This document shows, one piece after another, positions 9,395 to 19,032 of a DNA stretch of 64,000 nucleotides. The DNA is from Ectothiorhodospira shaposhnikovii. GTDB lineage: Bacteria > Pseudomonadota > Gammaproteobacteria > Ectothiorhodospirales > Ectothiorhodospiraceae. Each line of letters begins with the position of its first letter. Positions within the stretch are counted from its first letter, which is position 1. The stretch is from the NCBI RefSeq assembly GCF_022227765.1, contig NZ_JAJMLZ010000004.1:1-64000 (forward strand), in the 5' to 3' direction. A program made the position numbers and the translations under genes. Under the pieces are notes generated by a model that worked only from the letters and a program-made list of their open reading frames with translations, was not told the DNA's origin and did not search any database.

Positions 9395-11644
9395 TCAATA
9401 TCTGCGCTGGTAGCTGATTGCTCCCAGGGTGTCGGAGGGGGCGTCGGTGCGGTGGCCGGGTTCGCGGATGTGGACGAGGTGGGCCTGGAGGGTGCTGTGG
9501 GCGCTAAGAGGATGGCGTAGGCCCAGTTCCAGGTTGCGCTGACGGCCGTCGGGGGTGAGATCCGCAGTGAGGTCGTCGAACAGGATCCGACCGTCCATGG
9601 TGCGCCCACCGGGGATGCGCAGGTGGGCTCGGGCCTGATGTACCCGTAGCGGTTCGTGGTACATCAGCACCCATTGGGTATCCTCCCGACGCAGTGTCAG
9701 ACCCACCGCCGCCTGGCGCAGGGTCATGCCTTCCAGACGGTGTATCAGGCCATGTGGGTGGCTGCGGTCCCCCCGGCCCTGCTCGAATTCGGCGAACAGA
9801 CTCAGTTGTGGGGTGAAATCGGCTTCGATGCGGCTGTAGAGGAAGTGTGTGACGTGGGTGCCACGGGTGTGCAGGGCGCCGCTGCCGGTGCTGCCCATGA
9901 GACGATCCTGTTCGGTGACCCGGGCGCTGCCCAGATGCCAGGTGAGGCGGTTGTGCAGTTGCAGGGCCAGACGGGTGTCCAGACGCTGCAGGGCGCCGTG
10001 AGGGTTGAGCTGGGTTGCGTCGCCGGACCAGCCGTAGTCGGCACTCAGGGTGATGCGCTCGCTCAGGCGGTAATGGCCGCTCAGGCCGGTGAGGGTCTCG
10101 TCTTCAACAAGCCAGTAGGTACCGCCGCTGTAGGCCAGCAGGGGCATGTGTTCGGCCGGGTGGCCGGGGGTCGGGTTGCCGGCGGTGAACTGGTAGCCGG
10201 TGATTCCGCCGTGAGGTCCGTTCCAGGTCAGTTGCATGTTGACCGGCAGACCGTCGGCATCGTAGTCGGCTCGGGCATGCAGGCTGCCGTCGTGGGTGTG
10301 GTGTCGGACCAGGGTACGCTCTGCAGAGCCAATGCCCTGCTGGAGGCGTCGGTGCAGTGTGCGATAGGGGTCGACGGGTGTGCGCAGACCGGGAGAGAGA
10401 TCCATCAGGTAGTCGCGACCCAGGGCGTCGAACCCGGCCACTTGCGACAGTGCCCGGGGCGGCAGGCGGGCGTCGCCGAAGGCGGCCGGCAGTTGCAGGT
10501 GGGTCTGGCCAGGAGTTGAGCGGCCTTCGGCGGCGTCCACCCGGGTGCCCATGGCAAGCTGTAGCTCTCCCTTGGGGGCCAGGGCGGTGTCCAGGTCCAG
10601 GCGACCCTGTCCATAGTGATAGAAACCGCAGTCCACGGTGCCGCTGGTGCCGCAGCGGGGGTCACCGTAGAGGGGGCTGAAGTGCCGGTCGGCCGTGTCC
10701 AGCAGGTGCTGGGTGAGGGTGGCGGCATCCAGATGCGGCCAGTGGGCGCGCAGGGTGGCGGCGGCCGCGGACACGGCCGGGGCGGCGGCCGAGGTGCCGG
10801 TGAACTGGGTATAGGCCTGGTCGGTGCTGCTGTGGGCGGTACGGATGCGTTCGCCGGGGGCCAGCAGGTAGCGTGCCTGGGTTGCGGCATGGTCTCCGGG
10901 GTGATTGCTGAAGTCGGCGCGATCGTTGCGGGCGGCATTGAGGGCGCCGACGATGAGGTACTGGTGGTAGATCGCGGAGCCGGCCTGCAGGGGTTGGACC
11001 GAAGTACTGCTGTTGCCGGCGCTTTCCACCAGGATCACGTCGTTGTCCGCGGCCTGGCGGATGGCATTTTCTCGGTTGGGCACATGGGTGAGGTTGGCGT
11101 TGTAACTGAGGTTGAAGACGCCTGCCTGCCGGGTGGCGGCATGTTCCAGGCCGTGGAGGATGATGTTGCGGGTGGTGTTGCCGTCCTCGGTGTTCGAGAT
11201 CCGGATGTCCATGAGACGGGCCATCGGGGCGTTGCCGGTGCGATGCCCGGCGATGATGCCGGCGACAGCGGTGCCGTGGGGGTTGATGGGAAGTACCCGG
11301 GACTGATCCTGGTCGGCGGTGGTGGTGTCCGAGCCGTTGTGTCCTGTGTGGTTCTGTACGGCATCGTAGCGATGGAGGATCCGATCGGTGAGTTCCTGGT
11401 GAGTGTGACGCAGGCCGGTGTCGGCGACGGCGACGAGGACTTCTCCTTCGTTGAGTCGGGTGGCGGGTGGGGCGCTGTCGTTCTGCTGTACCGGTGTGGG
11501 GCTGCCGCTGCCCTGGTTCGGGTCGGGGCGGACGTTTTTGCCGCCGCCACCACCGCAGGCCGTTAGCAGTGGCGGTATCAGCAAGGCGATGAGTGTGATG
11601 CGGACGGCATCCCGATGGATGGGGCGAGGGCGGACGAGGGTCAT
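9395..11644 (-). CDS. S8 subtilase, predicted autotransporter-like serine protease
   Basis: 749 aa. The signal peptide ends in a lipobox LLTAC (Cys30) followed by a glycine run. The subtilisin triad is visible: Asp75 in VAVADTGL, His123 in NPHGTAVAGIIAGH and Ser285 in FTGTSAAAPA; Asn211 in ESAGNSS is the oxyanion residue. Residues about 370-749 are rich in alternating polar/apolar strands with a terminal Tyr, resembling the outer-membrane barrel of autotransporter serine proteases. Likely a secreted or surface-anchored protease. The lipobox together with a barrel is unusual, so the final location is uncertain. It converges with the gene ending at 9,326. Confidence 0.85.
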   Translation of the reverse strand: MTLVRPRPIHRDAVRITLIALLIPPLLTACGGGGGKNVRPDPNQGSGSPTPVQQNDSAPPATRLNEGEVLVAVADTGLRHTHQELTDRILHRYDAVQNHTGHNGSDTTTADQDQSRVLPINPHGTAVAGIIAGHRTGNAPMARLMDIRISNTEDGNTTRNIILHGLEHAATRQAGVFNLSYNANLTHVPNRENAIRQAADNDVILVESAGNSSTSVQPLQAGSAIYHQYLIVGALNAARNDRADFSNHPGDHAATQARYLLAPGERIRTAHSSTDQAYTQFTGTSAAAPAVSAAAATLRAHWPHLDAATLTQHLLDTADRHFSPLYGDPRCGTSGTVDCGFYHYGQGRLDLDTALAPKGELQLAMGTRVDAAEGRSTPGQTHLQLPAAFGDARLPPRALSQVAGFDALGRDYLMDLSPGLRTPVDPYRTLHRRLQQGIGSAERTLVRHHTHDGSLHARADYDADGLPVNMQLTWNGPHGGITGYQFTAGNPTPGHPAEHMPLLAYSGGTYWLVEDETLTGLSGHYRLSERITLSADYGWSGDATQLNPHGALQRLDTRLALQLHNRLTWHLGSARVTEQDRLMGSTGSGALHTRGTHVTHFLYSRIEADFTPQLSLFAEFEQGRGDRSHPHGLIHRLEGMTLRQAAVGLTLRREDTQWVLMYHEPLRVHQARAHLRIPGGRTMDGRILFDDLTADLTPDGRQRNLELGLRHPLSAHSTLQAHLVHIREPGHRTDAPSDTLGAISYQRRY

Positions 11645-11857
11645 GACCGTGCCTTGAGCGGTGTCGCGGGTTGCGAGTGGCTTGGGACGGACGTGCCTGT
11701 CCGGCCTGACGGCGTGACCGGGTATCGGTTTTTTGCGCGTCAGGCAGGAGTCAAGTTAAATCAAATCCGAAATGGTGTGTTTTCCATTCGGGAGGGGAAT
11801 TGTTCCGCTGATCGGAATGGTCGGGTTTTAGGCTGAAAGAACCAAGTCAGCGACAGA

Positions 11858-11905
11858 CGCGCCCTTCTCCCCCGAGGGGGAGAAGGGCTGGGGATGAGGG
11901 GTGGG
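11858..11905. repeat. REP-like GC-rich palindromic element, copy 2
   Basis: CCCTTCTCCCCCGAGGGGGA followed by GAAGGGCTGGGGATGAGGGG; the first half folds on itself. Similar to 5,160-5,215. It sits between the divergent start of the subtilase gene and the stop of ppk2. Confidence 0.5.
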
Positions 11906-11915
11906 GTATTGCGGG

Positions 11916-13157
11916 TCAGGCGTCTTGCCAGATCCTTTTCACCATGTCGATGGTGTCTCGGTCTTCGATGTCGTCGCTGATGCTGGCGCGGCCGACGATG
12001 AGGGGGTCGACCAGGCCCAAGCGCTTGACGTCCTTGTTTTGATAGGGGAGATGGTGCAGGACATGACGCATGGCGTTGAGCCGCGCCCGCTTCTTGCAGT
12101 CGGACTTGACCACGATCCAGGGGGATTCCGCCGTGTCGGTGTAGAAGAACATGGCTTCCTTGGCCCGGGTGTAGTCATCCCACTTGTCCAGGGAGGCGCG
12201 GTCCACGGGGCTGAGCTTCCATTGCTTCAGGGGATGGACTTCCCGTTCCTTGAACCGCCGGCGCTGTTCTTCCCGGCTGACCGAGAACCAGAACTTGATC
12301 AGGTGGATGCCCGAGCGCACCAGATTGCGCTCGAATTCCGGTACCTGGCGGATGAATTCGTTGTATTCCTCGTCGCTGCAAAAGCCCATCACTCGCTCCA
12401 CTCCGGCCCGGTTGTACCAGGAACGGTCGAACAGGACGATCTCGCCCCGGGTGGGCAGGTGCTGGATGTAGCGCTGGAAGTACCACTGGAAGTACCACTG
12501 ACCGGCCTCGATGTCAGTGGGCTTTTCCAGGGCCACCACGCGGGCACCGCGGGGATTGAGGTGCTCCATGAAGCGTTTGATGGTGCCGCCCTTGCCGGCG
12601 GCATCGCGGCCTTCAAACAGGATGATCACGCGACTGCCGGTTTCCTTGACCCAGTGCTGGAGCTTGAGCAGTTCCACCTGCAGGTCGTATTTCTGCTTTT
12701 CATAGCTCTTGCGGCGTAGTCGGTTTCGATAGGGGTAACCGCCTTCGCGCCAGTTGCTGGCCAGGGCGTCGTCACCGCCGCTGCCCGGCGGCGCCCCCTG
12801 GCTTCGTTCGTGATGCCAGAGGGCACGTCGCAGCAAGGCCAGATCGTCGGGCGCGGCACCGTCCACGATGGCCGTCAGACCGGTGGCCAGGCGTTCCAGT
12901 TCCTTGGGTTCCGAGGTGTGCTGCTTACGTTTTTTGCCCTTGCGGCCCAGATCCAGCAGCACCGACTCCAATTTGAACTGGGCGCCCTGGGTGGATTCCC
13001 GGGCTTCGAACTGCTGGATGCCGCGCTGGCTGAGATCCGGGGAGATGTCGCCGCTGTCGATGCTGGATGAGCGGGGGGGAGTGGATTTCCCACGGGCGAC
13101 GGTTTTCTTGCCTTGAGTTCTGCGTGCTTTGGGCTTCGGGTCGGGAGTGCTGGCCAT
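11916..13157 (-). CDS. ppk2: Polyphosphate kinase 2 (PPK2 family)
   Basis: 413 aa. Transfers phosphate between polyphosphate and nucleoside phosphates in the cytoplasm. The core has Walker A FEGRDAAGKGGTIKRF (about residues 190-205), the following NPRGARVVALEKPT and the Walker B/lid block LFDRSWYNRAGVERVMGF (about 243-260), all diagnostic of PPK2. The N-terminal ~110 residues are basic and low-complexity and not part of the core. The start is set at MASTPDPK, which has GGAGAA upstream; the open frame continues for 394 codons further but only as antisense shadow of the flavoprotein gene. A single kinase domain suggests class I. Confidence 0.93.
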   Translation of the reverse strand: MASTPDPKPKARRTQGKKTVARGKSTPPRSSSIDSGDISPDLSQRGIQQFEARESTQGAQFKLESVLLDLGRKGKKRKQHTSEPKELERLATGLTAIVDGAAPDDLALLRRALWHHERSQGAPPGSGGDDALASNWREGGYPYRNRLRRKSYEKQKYDLQVELLKLQHWVKETGSRVIILFEGRDAAGKGGTIKRFMEHLNPRGARVVALEKPTDIEAGQWYFQWYFQRYIQHLPTRGEIVLFDRSWYNRAGVERVMGFCSDEEYNEFIRQVPEFERNLVRSGIHLIKFWFSVSREEQRRRFKEREVHPLKQWKLSPVDRASLDKWDDYTRAKEAMFFYTDTAESPWIVVKSDCKKRARLNAMRHVLHHLPYQNKDVKRLGLVDPLIVGRASISDDIEDRDTIDMVKRIWQDA

Positions 13158-13415
13158 GGTTCTCCTCTTTGCGCCTGGAAAGCGCCCCTGCCGAGACGGC
13201 ACAGGCTGGATGTCTGTGCCCAGTGTAGGCAGCGAAGGGCGGGTTTCAGACGGGAAATCCTCCACTCCGGAGGGGATGGCCAGATCCTGAGCGGTCATGA
13301 TCCGCTCTGGAAGGTTTTTCCGTCGGGCGTATCGGGAATGATTTAGGGTAAGTCTAAATTTTGTCTTCCGGCTGCTATGATGGCGGGTTGGCAAAGCCTG
13401 AATAAGGAAAGTGGG

Positions 13416-14654
13416 ATGAGAACAGCGTGTGAAGAGCGGCAGGATCGTGCCGGCATTGAGGTGTGTCCCGATGTCCACTGGGTCGGTGTGCTGGATCATG
13501 ACATCGTCACCTTCGATGTGGTCATGACCACGGAACATGGCACGACCTACAACGCGTATCTGATCAATGCGGACAAGAAGGTGTTGGTGGACGCGGTCAA
13601 GGCGGACTTTTTCGATGTTTATGTGGAGAAGATCCGTCAGGTCATCGACCCGGCGCTGATCGATTACATTGTCTTCAACCATACCGAACCGGATCACAGC
13701 GGCTGTCTGGACCGTCTGCTGGAGCTGGCCCCCAATGCCACGGTGGTGGCCAGCCGGCTGGGGATCGGGTATCTGCGTGAGTTCCTGGGGCGTGATTTCC
13801 CCCACCAGGTGGTGAAGGGCGGCGACACGCTGGATCTGGGCAACAAGACCCTGCAGTTCGTGGCCGCGCCCCATCTGCACTGGCCGGACACCATGTACAC
13901 CTACCTGCGGGAGGATGGGTTGCTGTTTTCCTGTGATTCCTTCGGTTGCCATTATGCCCATGCGGCCATGCTCGATGACCGGGTGGGGGATTTCAGCGAA
14001 GCCTTCCAGTATTACTTTGACGTCATCCTCAAGCCGTTTTCCCGTTTCATGCTCAAGGCCATCGAGCAGGTGCGGGGACTGGATGTGCGGGGGATACTTC
14101 CGGGGCATGGGCCGTTGCTGATGTCCGACTGGCGCAAGTGGGTGGATCTGACCGAGGTTCACGCGCGCCGGGCATTGCAGTATCCGTATCAGGACTATGT
14201 GTTCGTGCCCTATGTGTCGGCCCACCACAATACCGAAGCCATGGCCCGGGCCATCGCCGAGGGGCTCGGTAGTGCCGGTGAGTTCCAGGTGCAGGTGGCG
14301 GATATCGAGACGATGGCCCTGGGCGAGATGGAAGAGCACATGGCCCGCTGCCAGGCGGTGGTGGTGGGCTGTCCCACCATCAACCAGAACATCCTGTTGC
14401 CGGTATACAAGCTGTTTGCGGTGATCAACCCGGTGCGGGACAAGGGCAAGCTCTGCGGTGCCTTTGGTTCCTATGGCTGGAGCGGAGAGGCGGCCAGGAT
14501 CATTCCGTCCAGTCTGGAGCAGTTGAAGCTGAAGATGCAGGGGGAGGGGGTGTTTGTGCGATTTGCCCCGGATGAGGACGCCCTGGCGGCCTGCCGCGAG
14601 TATGGTCGGTCCATGGGGCTGAAGTTGAAGGAGGCACGTCGACAGGCGGCCTGA
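13416..14654 (+). CDS. A-type flavoprotein, flavodiiron O2/NO reductase (FprA/ROO-like)
   Basis: 412 aa. The N-terminal metallo-beta-lactamase-like domain carries the di-iron ligands in NHTEPDHSG (H-x-E-x-D-H, about residues 88-96), H in AAPHLHWPDT and D in LLFSCDSFGCHY. The C-terminal flavodoxin domain begins at FVPYVSAHHNTEAMARAI. There is no rubredoxin tail. Such enzymes reduce O2 to water or NO to N2O. The start follows AAGGAAAG; an in-frame ATG at 13,377 is less likely. It is divergent from ppk2 across 258 bp. NO reduction would fit the FIST/hybrid-kinase genes downstream, but this is inference. Confidence 0.9.
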   Translation: MRTACEERQDRAGIEVCPDVHWVGVLDHDIVTFDVVMTTEHGTTYNAYLINADKKVLVDAVKADFFDVYVEKIRQVIDPALIDYIVFNHTEPDHSGCLDRLLELAPNATVVASRLGIGYLREFLGRDFPHQVVKGGDTLDLGNKTLQFVAAPHLHWPDTMYTYLREDGLLFSCDSFGCHYAHAAMLDDRVGDFSEAFQYYFDVILKPFSRFMLKAIEQVRGLDVRGILPGHGPLLMSDWRKWVDLTEVHARRALQYPYQDYVFVPYVSAHHNTEAMARAIAEGLGSAGEFQVQVADIETMALGEMEEHMARCQAVVVGCPTINQNILLPVYKLFAVINPVRDKGKLCGAFGSYGWSGEAARIIPSSLEQLKLKMQGEGVFVRFAPDEDALAACREYGRSMGLKLKEARRQAA

Positions 14655-14697
14655 CCGGCGTGTCGTCCGATTCGGGTGTGTAAGGGGCAGTACCTTG

Positions 14698-14728
14698 CCC
14701 GGCAGTGCATGCTGCCGGGTTTTTTTTT
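14698..14728 (+). terminator. Rho-independent terminator
   Basis: Perfect stem CCCGGCAG/CTGCCGGG with a TGCATG loop followed by nine T residues, 44 bp after the flavoprotein stop. Confidence 0.92.
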
Positions 14729-14846
14729 GGTTTCAGAATGGACCATTCATTCGCTGCGATACGGTTTGAACCTGTTTACAGTCAATGGATACTTTTTGAC
14801 GATTCATCGAATCGGCACAGCGGGTGAATGTAAGGAGAATATTTTC

Positions 14847-15281
14847 ATGATCGAGGCGGTATCGGGGCGGCTGGAGGATAGCCTTGCCTATACCCGGTTC
14901 ATCGGTACATGGGAGCAGTTGCATGATTGCGGCCTGATCACCGATGACTTTTCAGGACCCTCGAATGGCGTCCCTCAGTCATGGCCCAATACGCATCATG
15001 ACTGTCCCATGAGCACCCTGCACAAGCTGCCTGACGGGCGGTGGGAGGTGCTGTGGTTTCATGAGGGATTCGAGTCCAGGGAGGATGATGAAGCCATCCT
15101 TGCATTGCAGGGTATTTCACCATGGGAAGGACGTGTCTATGAGGAAGTATTTGGTCTGATCCGGCTCTACAGGCGTTTGGGGGAGCTGACCTTGCCGCAG
15201 CGTCAGAGGCTGATTTACCTGTCGGACTGGTTAATGAGGCATTCCAGGAAAAATCCTTCCGATACAGAGGGTAAGGATTGA
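14847..15281 (+). CDS. Hypothetical protein
   Basis: 144 aa, not recognised. The ATG follows TAAGGAGA with good spacing; a longer in-frame ORF from 14,676 runs back through the terminator and is rejected. The protein is soluble, rich in Trp, Leu and acidic residues, with no signal peptide or membrane segment. The C-terminal half (YEEVFGLIRLYRRLGELTL...LIYLSDWLMRH) is predicted helical. It stands alone between two unrelated genes, with about 200 bp of AT-richer DNA after it. Confidence 0.65.
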   Translation: MIEAVSGRLEDSLAYTRFIGTWEQLHDCGLITDDFSGPSNGVPQSWPNTHHDCPMSTLHKLPDGRWEVLWFHEGFESREDDEAILALQGISPWEGRVYEEVFGLIRLYRRLGELTLPQRQRLIYLSDWLMRHSRKNPSDTEGKD

Positions 15282-15484
15282 TTTTATGTTCAAAATGGAG
15301 GTTTCTGGTTTTCCGGTTTTACTTTTATTGCTTGTTTTTTAAGTTATCACTTTCATTTTGAATCAGTCTTTTGTTGTGCCCTGGTTTCATGCTGCTAACT
15401 TGAGAAAAGAGTGACGTTCAGCGCATCGGGTGATGTTGGTTTTTCACTCGCTGATGGTTTCGGTCTTTTCAAGGGAGAGTATGC

Positions 15485-16675
15485 ATGGGCAGTGCGGAAC
15501 GGGACATGCTGCTTGTACAGTTTTTCCCTTCATCGGAATGGATGCCGATGGTCATGATGCTGACGGCGATGATTGTCGTCGTTGTCTCCCTGGCTCTCAG
15601 TCTGAAAGTGGGTACCGATTATTTCGGTTTGCTGGATCATCCCGGTGCTCACAAAACCCATGTCACACCCACTCCGCTCATCGGCGGCATTGCCGTCATC
15701 CTCACCTTGCTGCTTTGCACATTGCCGGTCTGGGCCTGGCACCTGTCGGGCGCGGGCGAAGTGCTTCTCCTGCCTCCCGGGGTGCTGTCGGCCCTGCTGC
15801 TGTTGCTGGTGGTGGGCGCGGTGGATGATGCCAGACCCGTTTCCGTCCGACTGCGGTTGGTGGCGCAGATCCTTGCCGTGGGCATGATGGCGTGGTCCGG
15901 CGTTCTGATTCTGGATATCGGCCTGTTTGCACTGAATGACGTGTTCGGTGTCTGGGGATGGGCCGTGGCCGCTCTGGTGACGCTCTTTGCCGTGGTGGGA
16001 TGCATCAATGCCTTCAACATGATCGACGGCATGGATGGCCTGGCCGCCGGACTGGGGGTGGTGTCTCTGGCAGGGCTGGCGGCGGTGCTGTTCATGGCCG
16101 ACCTCGGCGCACAGGGGATGTTGCTACTGATTCTGCTCGGCGCACTGGCTGGTTTCTTGTTGCTGAACATGCGCCTGGGGCGTCCCCGTGGGCTGGTTTT
16201 TCTCGGCGATGCCGGCAGCACCACCCTGGGGTTCCTGATGGCCTACTGGGTGATCGTCATGAGCCAGTCGACCGATGCCCTCATTCCGGCCACGGCCGCC
16301 CTGTGGTTCCTCGGGCTTCCCGTCATCGATACCCTGCGCGTGATGCTCAAGCGCATGGCTGCCGGTGCTTCGCCTTTTCAGCCTGGGCACGATCACCTTC
16401 ATCACCTGCTGCAGGCTCGCGGCCTGGGCGTCAATCAGACCCTGGCGGTCATGCTGGGTGTGCAGGCCGTCATGGTCGGCACGGGCATCTGGCAGGCGCT
16501 GTTTGCGACATCGGCCCTGGTCATGACCTTGCTGTGGGTGGCGCTGATAGCGGCCCTTACGGTGACGGCGGAATGGTTGCGCGTGGGCCGGCCCGCCATT
16601 CCCAGCCCAGCGACCGATTCGGTGCGAACCAGACAGGTGGTTGATTTGTCTATTGAAAACGTGAAGAGGAGGTGA
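15485..16675 (+). CDS. WecA/MraY-family undecaprenyl-phosphate sugar-1-P transferase
   Basis: 396 aa, about ten membrane segments. It should load a HexNAc-1-phosphate onto undecaprenyl phosphate to start O-antigen, capsule or a similar glycan. The family motifs are all present: DHPGAHKTHVTPTPLIGG, VDD at about residue 113-116, NAFNMIDGMDGLAAG (about 176-190), LGDAGSTTLG (about 240-249) and HDHLHHLL (about 301-308). The HxH motif fits the bacterial WecA branch. AAGGGAGAG lies before the ATG. It is physically separate from the sugar genes at 64-5,139. Confidence 0.9.
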   Translation: MGSAERDMLLVQFFPSSEWMPMVMMLTAMIVVVVSLALSLKVGTDYFGLLDHPGAHKTHVTPTPLIGGIAVILTLLLCTLPVWAWHLSGAGEVLLLPPGVLSALLLLLVVGAVDDARPVSVRLRLVAQILAVGMMAWSGVLILDIGLFALNDVFGVWGWAVAALVTLFAVVGCINAFNMIDGMDGLAAGLGVVSLAGLAAVLFMADLGAQGMLLLILLGALAGFLLLNMRLGRPRGLVFLGDAGSTTLGFLMAYWVIVMSQSTDALIPATAALWFLGLPVIDTLRVMLKRMAAGASPFQPGHDHLHHLLQARGLGVNQTLAVMLGVQAVMVGTGIWQALFATSALVMTLLWVALIAALTVTAEWLRVGRPAIPSPATDSVRTRQVVDLSIENVKRR

Positions 16676-16795
16676 TTTGGATCGATCCATCCGAAATGGA
16701 TGCTTCGTTTTTGTGATTGCCGCCATTTCGGGCTTATAGTCCACCAGGCTTGGCACGGCCGGTGCCGGGTACTGAACCGAAACGTGGGGTATGTG

Positions 16796-16963
16796 ATGGA
16801 AATCAATTGCTGGCTTGCGGTCTATGCGGCTCTGATGCTGGGCGGTGCCGCCGGCATGGTGCTGGCAGCCTTGCTGGCCATGGCCGCCCGGCGCCGTGAT
16901 GAAGATGATTCCAGTGCCGTGACTTCCGTACTGAACTCAAGTCCCGATAAACTGAAGGGATGA
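16796..16963 (+). CDS. Small single-pass membrane protein
   Basis: 55 aa. One predicted membrane segment (about residues 5-29, rich in Ala, Gly and Leu) followed by RRRDEDDSS and a polar tail. A GGGTATGTG sequence precedes the ATG but no strong ribosome site. The gap of only 19 bp to the next gene suggests co-expression with the sensor kinase. Unknown function. Confidence 0.5.
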   Translation: MEINCWLAVYAALMLGGAAGMVLAALLAMAARRRDEDDSSAVTSVLNSSPDKLKG

Positions 16964-16982
16964 TGCTTCTTATTTCCCGCTT

Positions 16983-19032
16983 TTGTCACTGATGTTCATG
17001 CCAGGTATCCGGTCCCCCCAGTGGCAGCGCTGGTTGTGGACGCTGCTGCTGGGCGGCCTGGGTGCCGCGCTCAATCTGTTCCCGATGGTGTCGCTGCACC
17101 ATCCGGGTCTGCCACTTCAGCTGTACCTGCTGCCAGGCCTGGCGGCGGCCTTCCTGGTCCTCATTCTGTTCGGAACCCGATGGGCATTGCTGGCGACCGC
17201 CATCGTTGCCTTGCCGACCCTCTGGCTGTGGCACACCGTGCTTGCAGTCCTGGTCCTGCTGCTGGAGATGCTGGTGGTGGCCTGGCTGGTCCATCGCCGG
17301 CATCTCATGCTGCCGGTGGCCGATATTGCCTTCTGGGGGTTGTTGGGTTTGCCCCTGTGGTGGTTGGTGCATCAGTTCGATCCGCGTCTGGACCAACTCG
17401 CCGCTGCGGTGGTGTTGTTCAAGCAGGCCTTGAACGGGGTGGCAGCCGCCGCGACGGCAGGACTGATCGTGCTGGTATTCAAGCGCGATCTGATGGATAT
17501 TGCCGAGCCCATCCGGCAGCGGGTGTATTCCATTCGCGCGGTCGTATTCAACCTTTTCGTGCTGATGACCCTGCTGCCCGCCGTCGTTTTCATTTTTTTT
17601 CCATGCCTACCTGCTGGGCGATGACATGGCGTGGCTGCGCTCCACTCATGCCTTTCTGGACTATCTGGCCCTGTCGATACTGATGCTGTTGTCCGGCCTG
17701 ATGCTGGCACACTGGTTCAGTGTCGTGATCAGCCGTTCGCTGATGCAGACTGCCGTTGCGGTGCAGGGTTTGACCGAGGAACAGACGGTGCCGAGGATGG
17801 CGACCCGGCTCCTGGAGCCGGATGTGCTCAATCAGGCCCTGGTGAACCTGTCCCTGGCCCTGCGCGAGGAGCGGCATCAGGTGGAGATGCAGTCAAAGCG
17901 GCTGCAGCGCTTGGTGTTCAACGCGCCCATCGCCATCTGGTGCGGACGGGCGCAAACGGATGGCGCGGTGAAAACCACCTTTGCCAACGGCCGATTTGAA
18001 GAATTCATCGGTCTGAATGCCATTCCAGATTCCACTGCCTTCTTTGAGCGCGTGCATCCGGTGGATGCGGACAAACTGGCAGGGATGTTCCGTGCGGTAC
18101 ACCTGCGGGGCTATGTGAAGGAAGAGTTGCGTTTCAAGGACTGCAACAATCGCCAGGTTTGGCTCTACATGAATATCAGTCTGCTGGAAGATCCGGTCGG
18201 CGAGAACCCGGAAATGGTCTGCCTGATGATGGATATCAGCGAACTCAAGTACAGCCAGTCGCAGCTGGTGCAGGCGGCCAAGATGGCGACCCTGGGGGAG
18301 ATGACCACGGGGGTGGCCCACGAGCTGAACCAGCCGCTGCAGGTGATCCAGTTGGCGGCGGATAACGCCTATGAAGTCCTGGAGGATGCCGAACTGACGC
18401 CGGCAAGCGTGGCGTATGTGCGGGCACGACTCAACCGGGTGACGGATCAGGCCCGTCGCGCGGCGGACATCATCGATCACATGCGGGTGTTTGGCCGGCG
18501 CTCCGAACAGGAGTGTCGGGTGCTTTCTCTGTCCGAGGTCACGGAGGGTGTCCTGTCCCTGGTGGGACAGCAGTTGCTCATGAGCGGGATTCGGCATGAA
18601 GTGTCCCACCAGGAGCCGCCGGCCCTGGTGAATGGAAAGCTTCAGCAACTGGAGCAGGTACTGCTCAACTGCGTCAGCAATGCCCGGGATGTCCTCAGGG
18701 AGCGGACCGCCCTGGCCTCCCAGGAGGGGCGTGATGATTACCATCCCCGGGTTTGGCTGCGCACCTTTGTTCGCGACTCGGGCTGTGGGAAGAAGGAGGC
18801 GGTACTGGAAATCCGTGACAATGGCGGTGGCATCTCCGAGGAAGCCATGGAACATCTGTTTGAACCGTTTTTTACCACCAAACCGGTGGGGCAGGGTACC
18901 GGGCTTGGACTTTCCATCAGTTACGGGATCATCCGGGATCTTGGCGGCCACCTTGATTGTTGCAATACGGAGGATGGTGCCGTGTTCCAGATCGTTCTGC
19001 CCGCCGTGGAGCCGGAGCAAGCGACCCCATGA
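16983..19032 (+). pseudogene. Membrane-bound sensor histidine kinase split by a +1 frameshift in an 8-T run
   Basis: Two open frames, 16,983-17,624 and 17,626-19,032, read as one protein of about 682 aa if one T is removed from the eight T residues at 17,593-17,600: the joint then reads IFFHAYLLGDDMAWLR. The first part has six to seven membrane segments (MASE-like sensor region). The second has a PAS-like domain (FNAPIAIWCGRA...), HisKA with VAHELNQPLQVIQLAADN, and HATPase with VLNCVSNARD, DNGGGI and GTGLGLSISYGI. This is a complete sensor kinase of the type with a P-Q-proximal H-box. Either a sequencing/real deletion, or slippage on the T run. The stop overlaps the FIST gene start (ATGA). 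Confidence 0.82.

Noticed and set aside
13158-14339. Upstream extension of the PPK2 open frame (394 codons)
   Set aside because: It is antisense to the flavoprotein gene, which has clear motifs; PPK2 begins at MASTPDPK with its own ribosome site.
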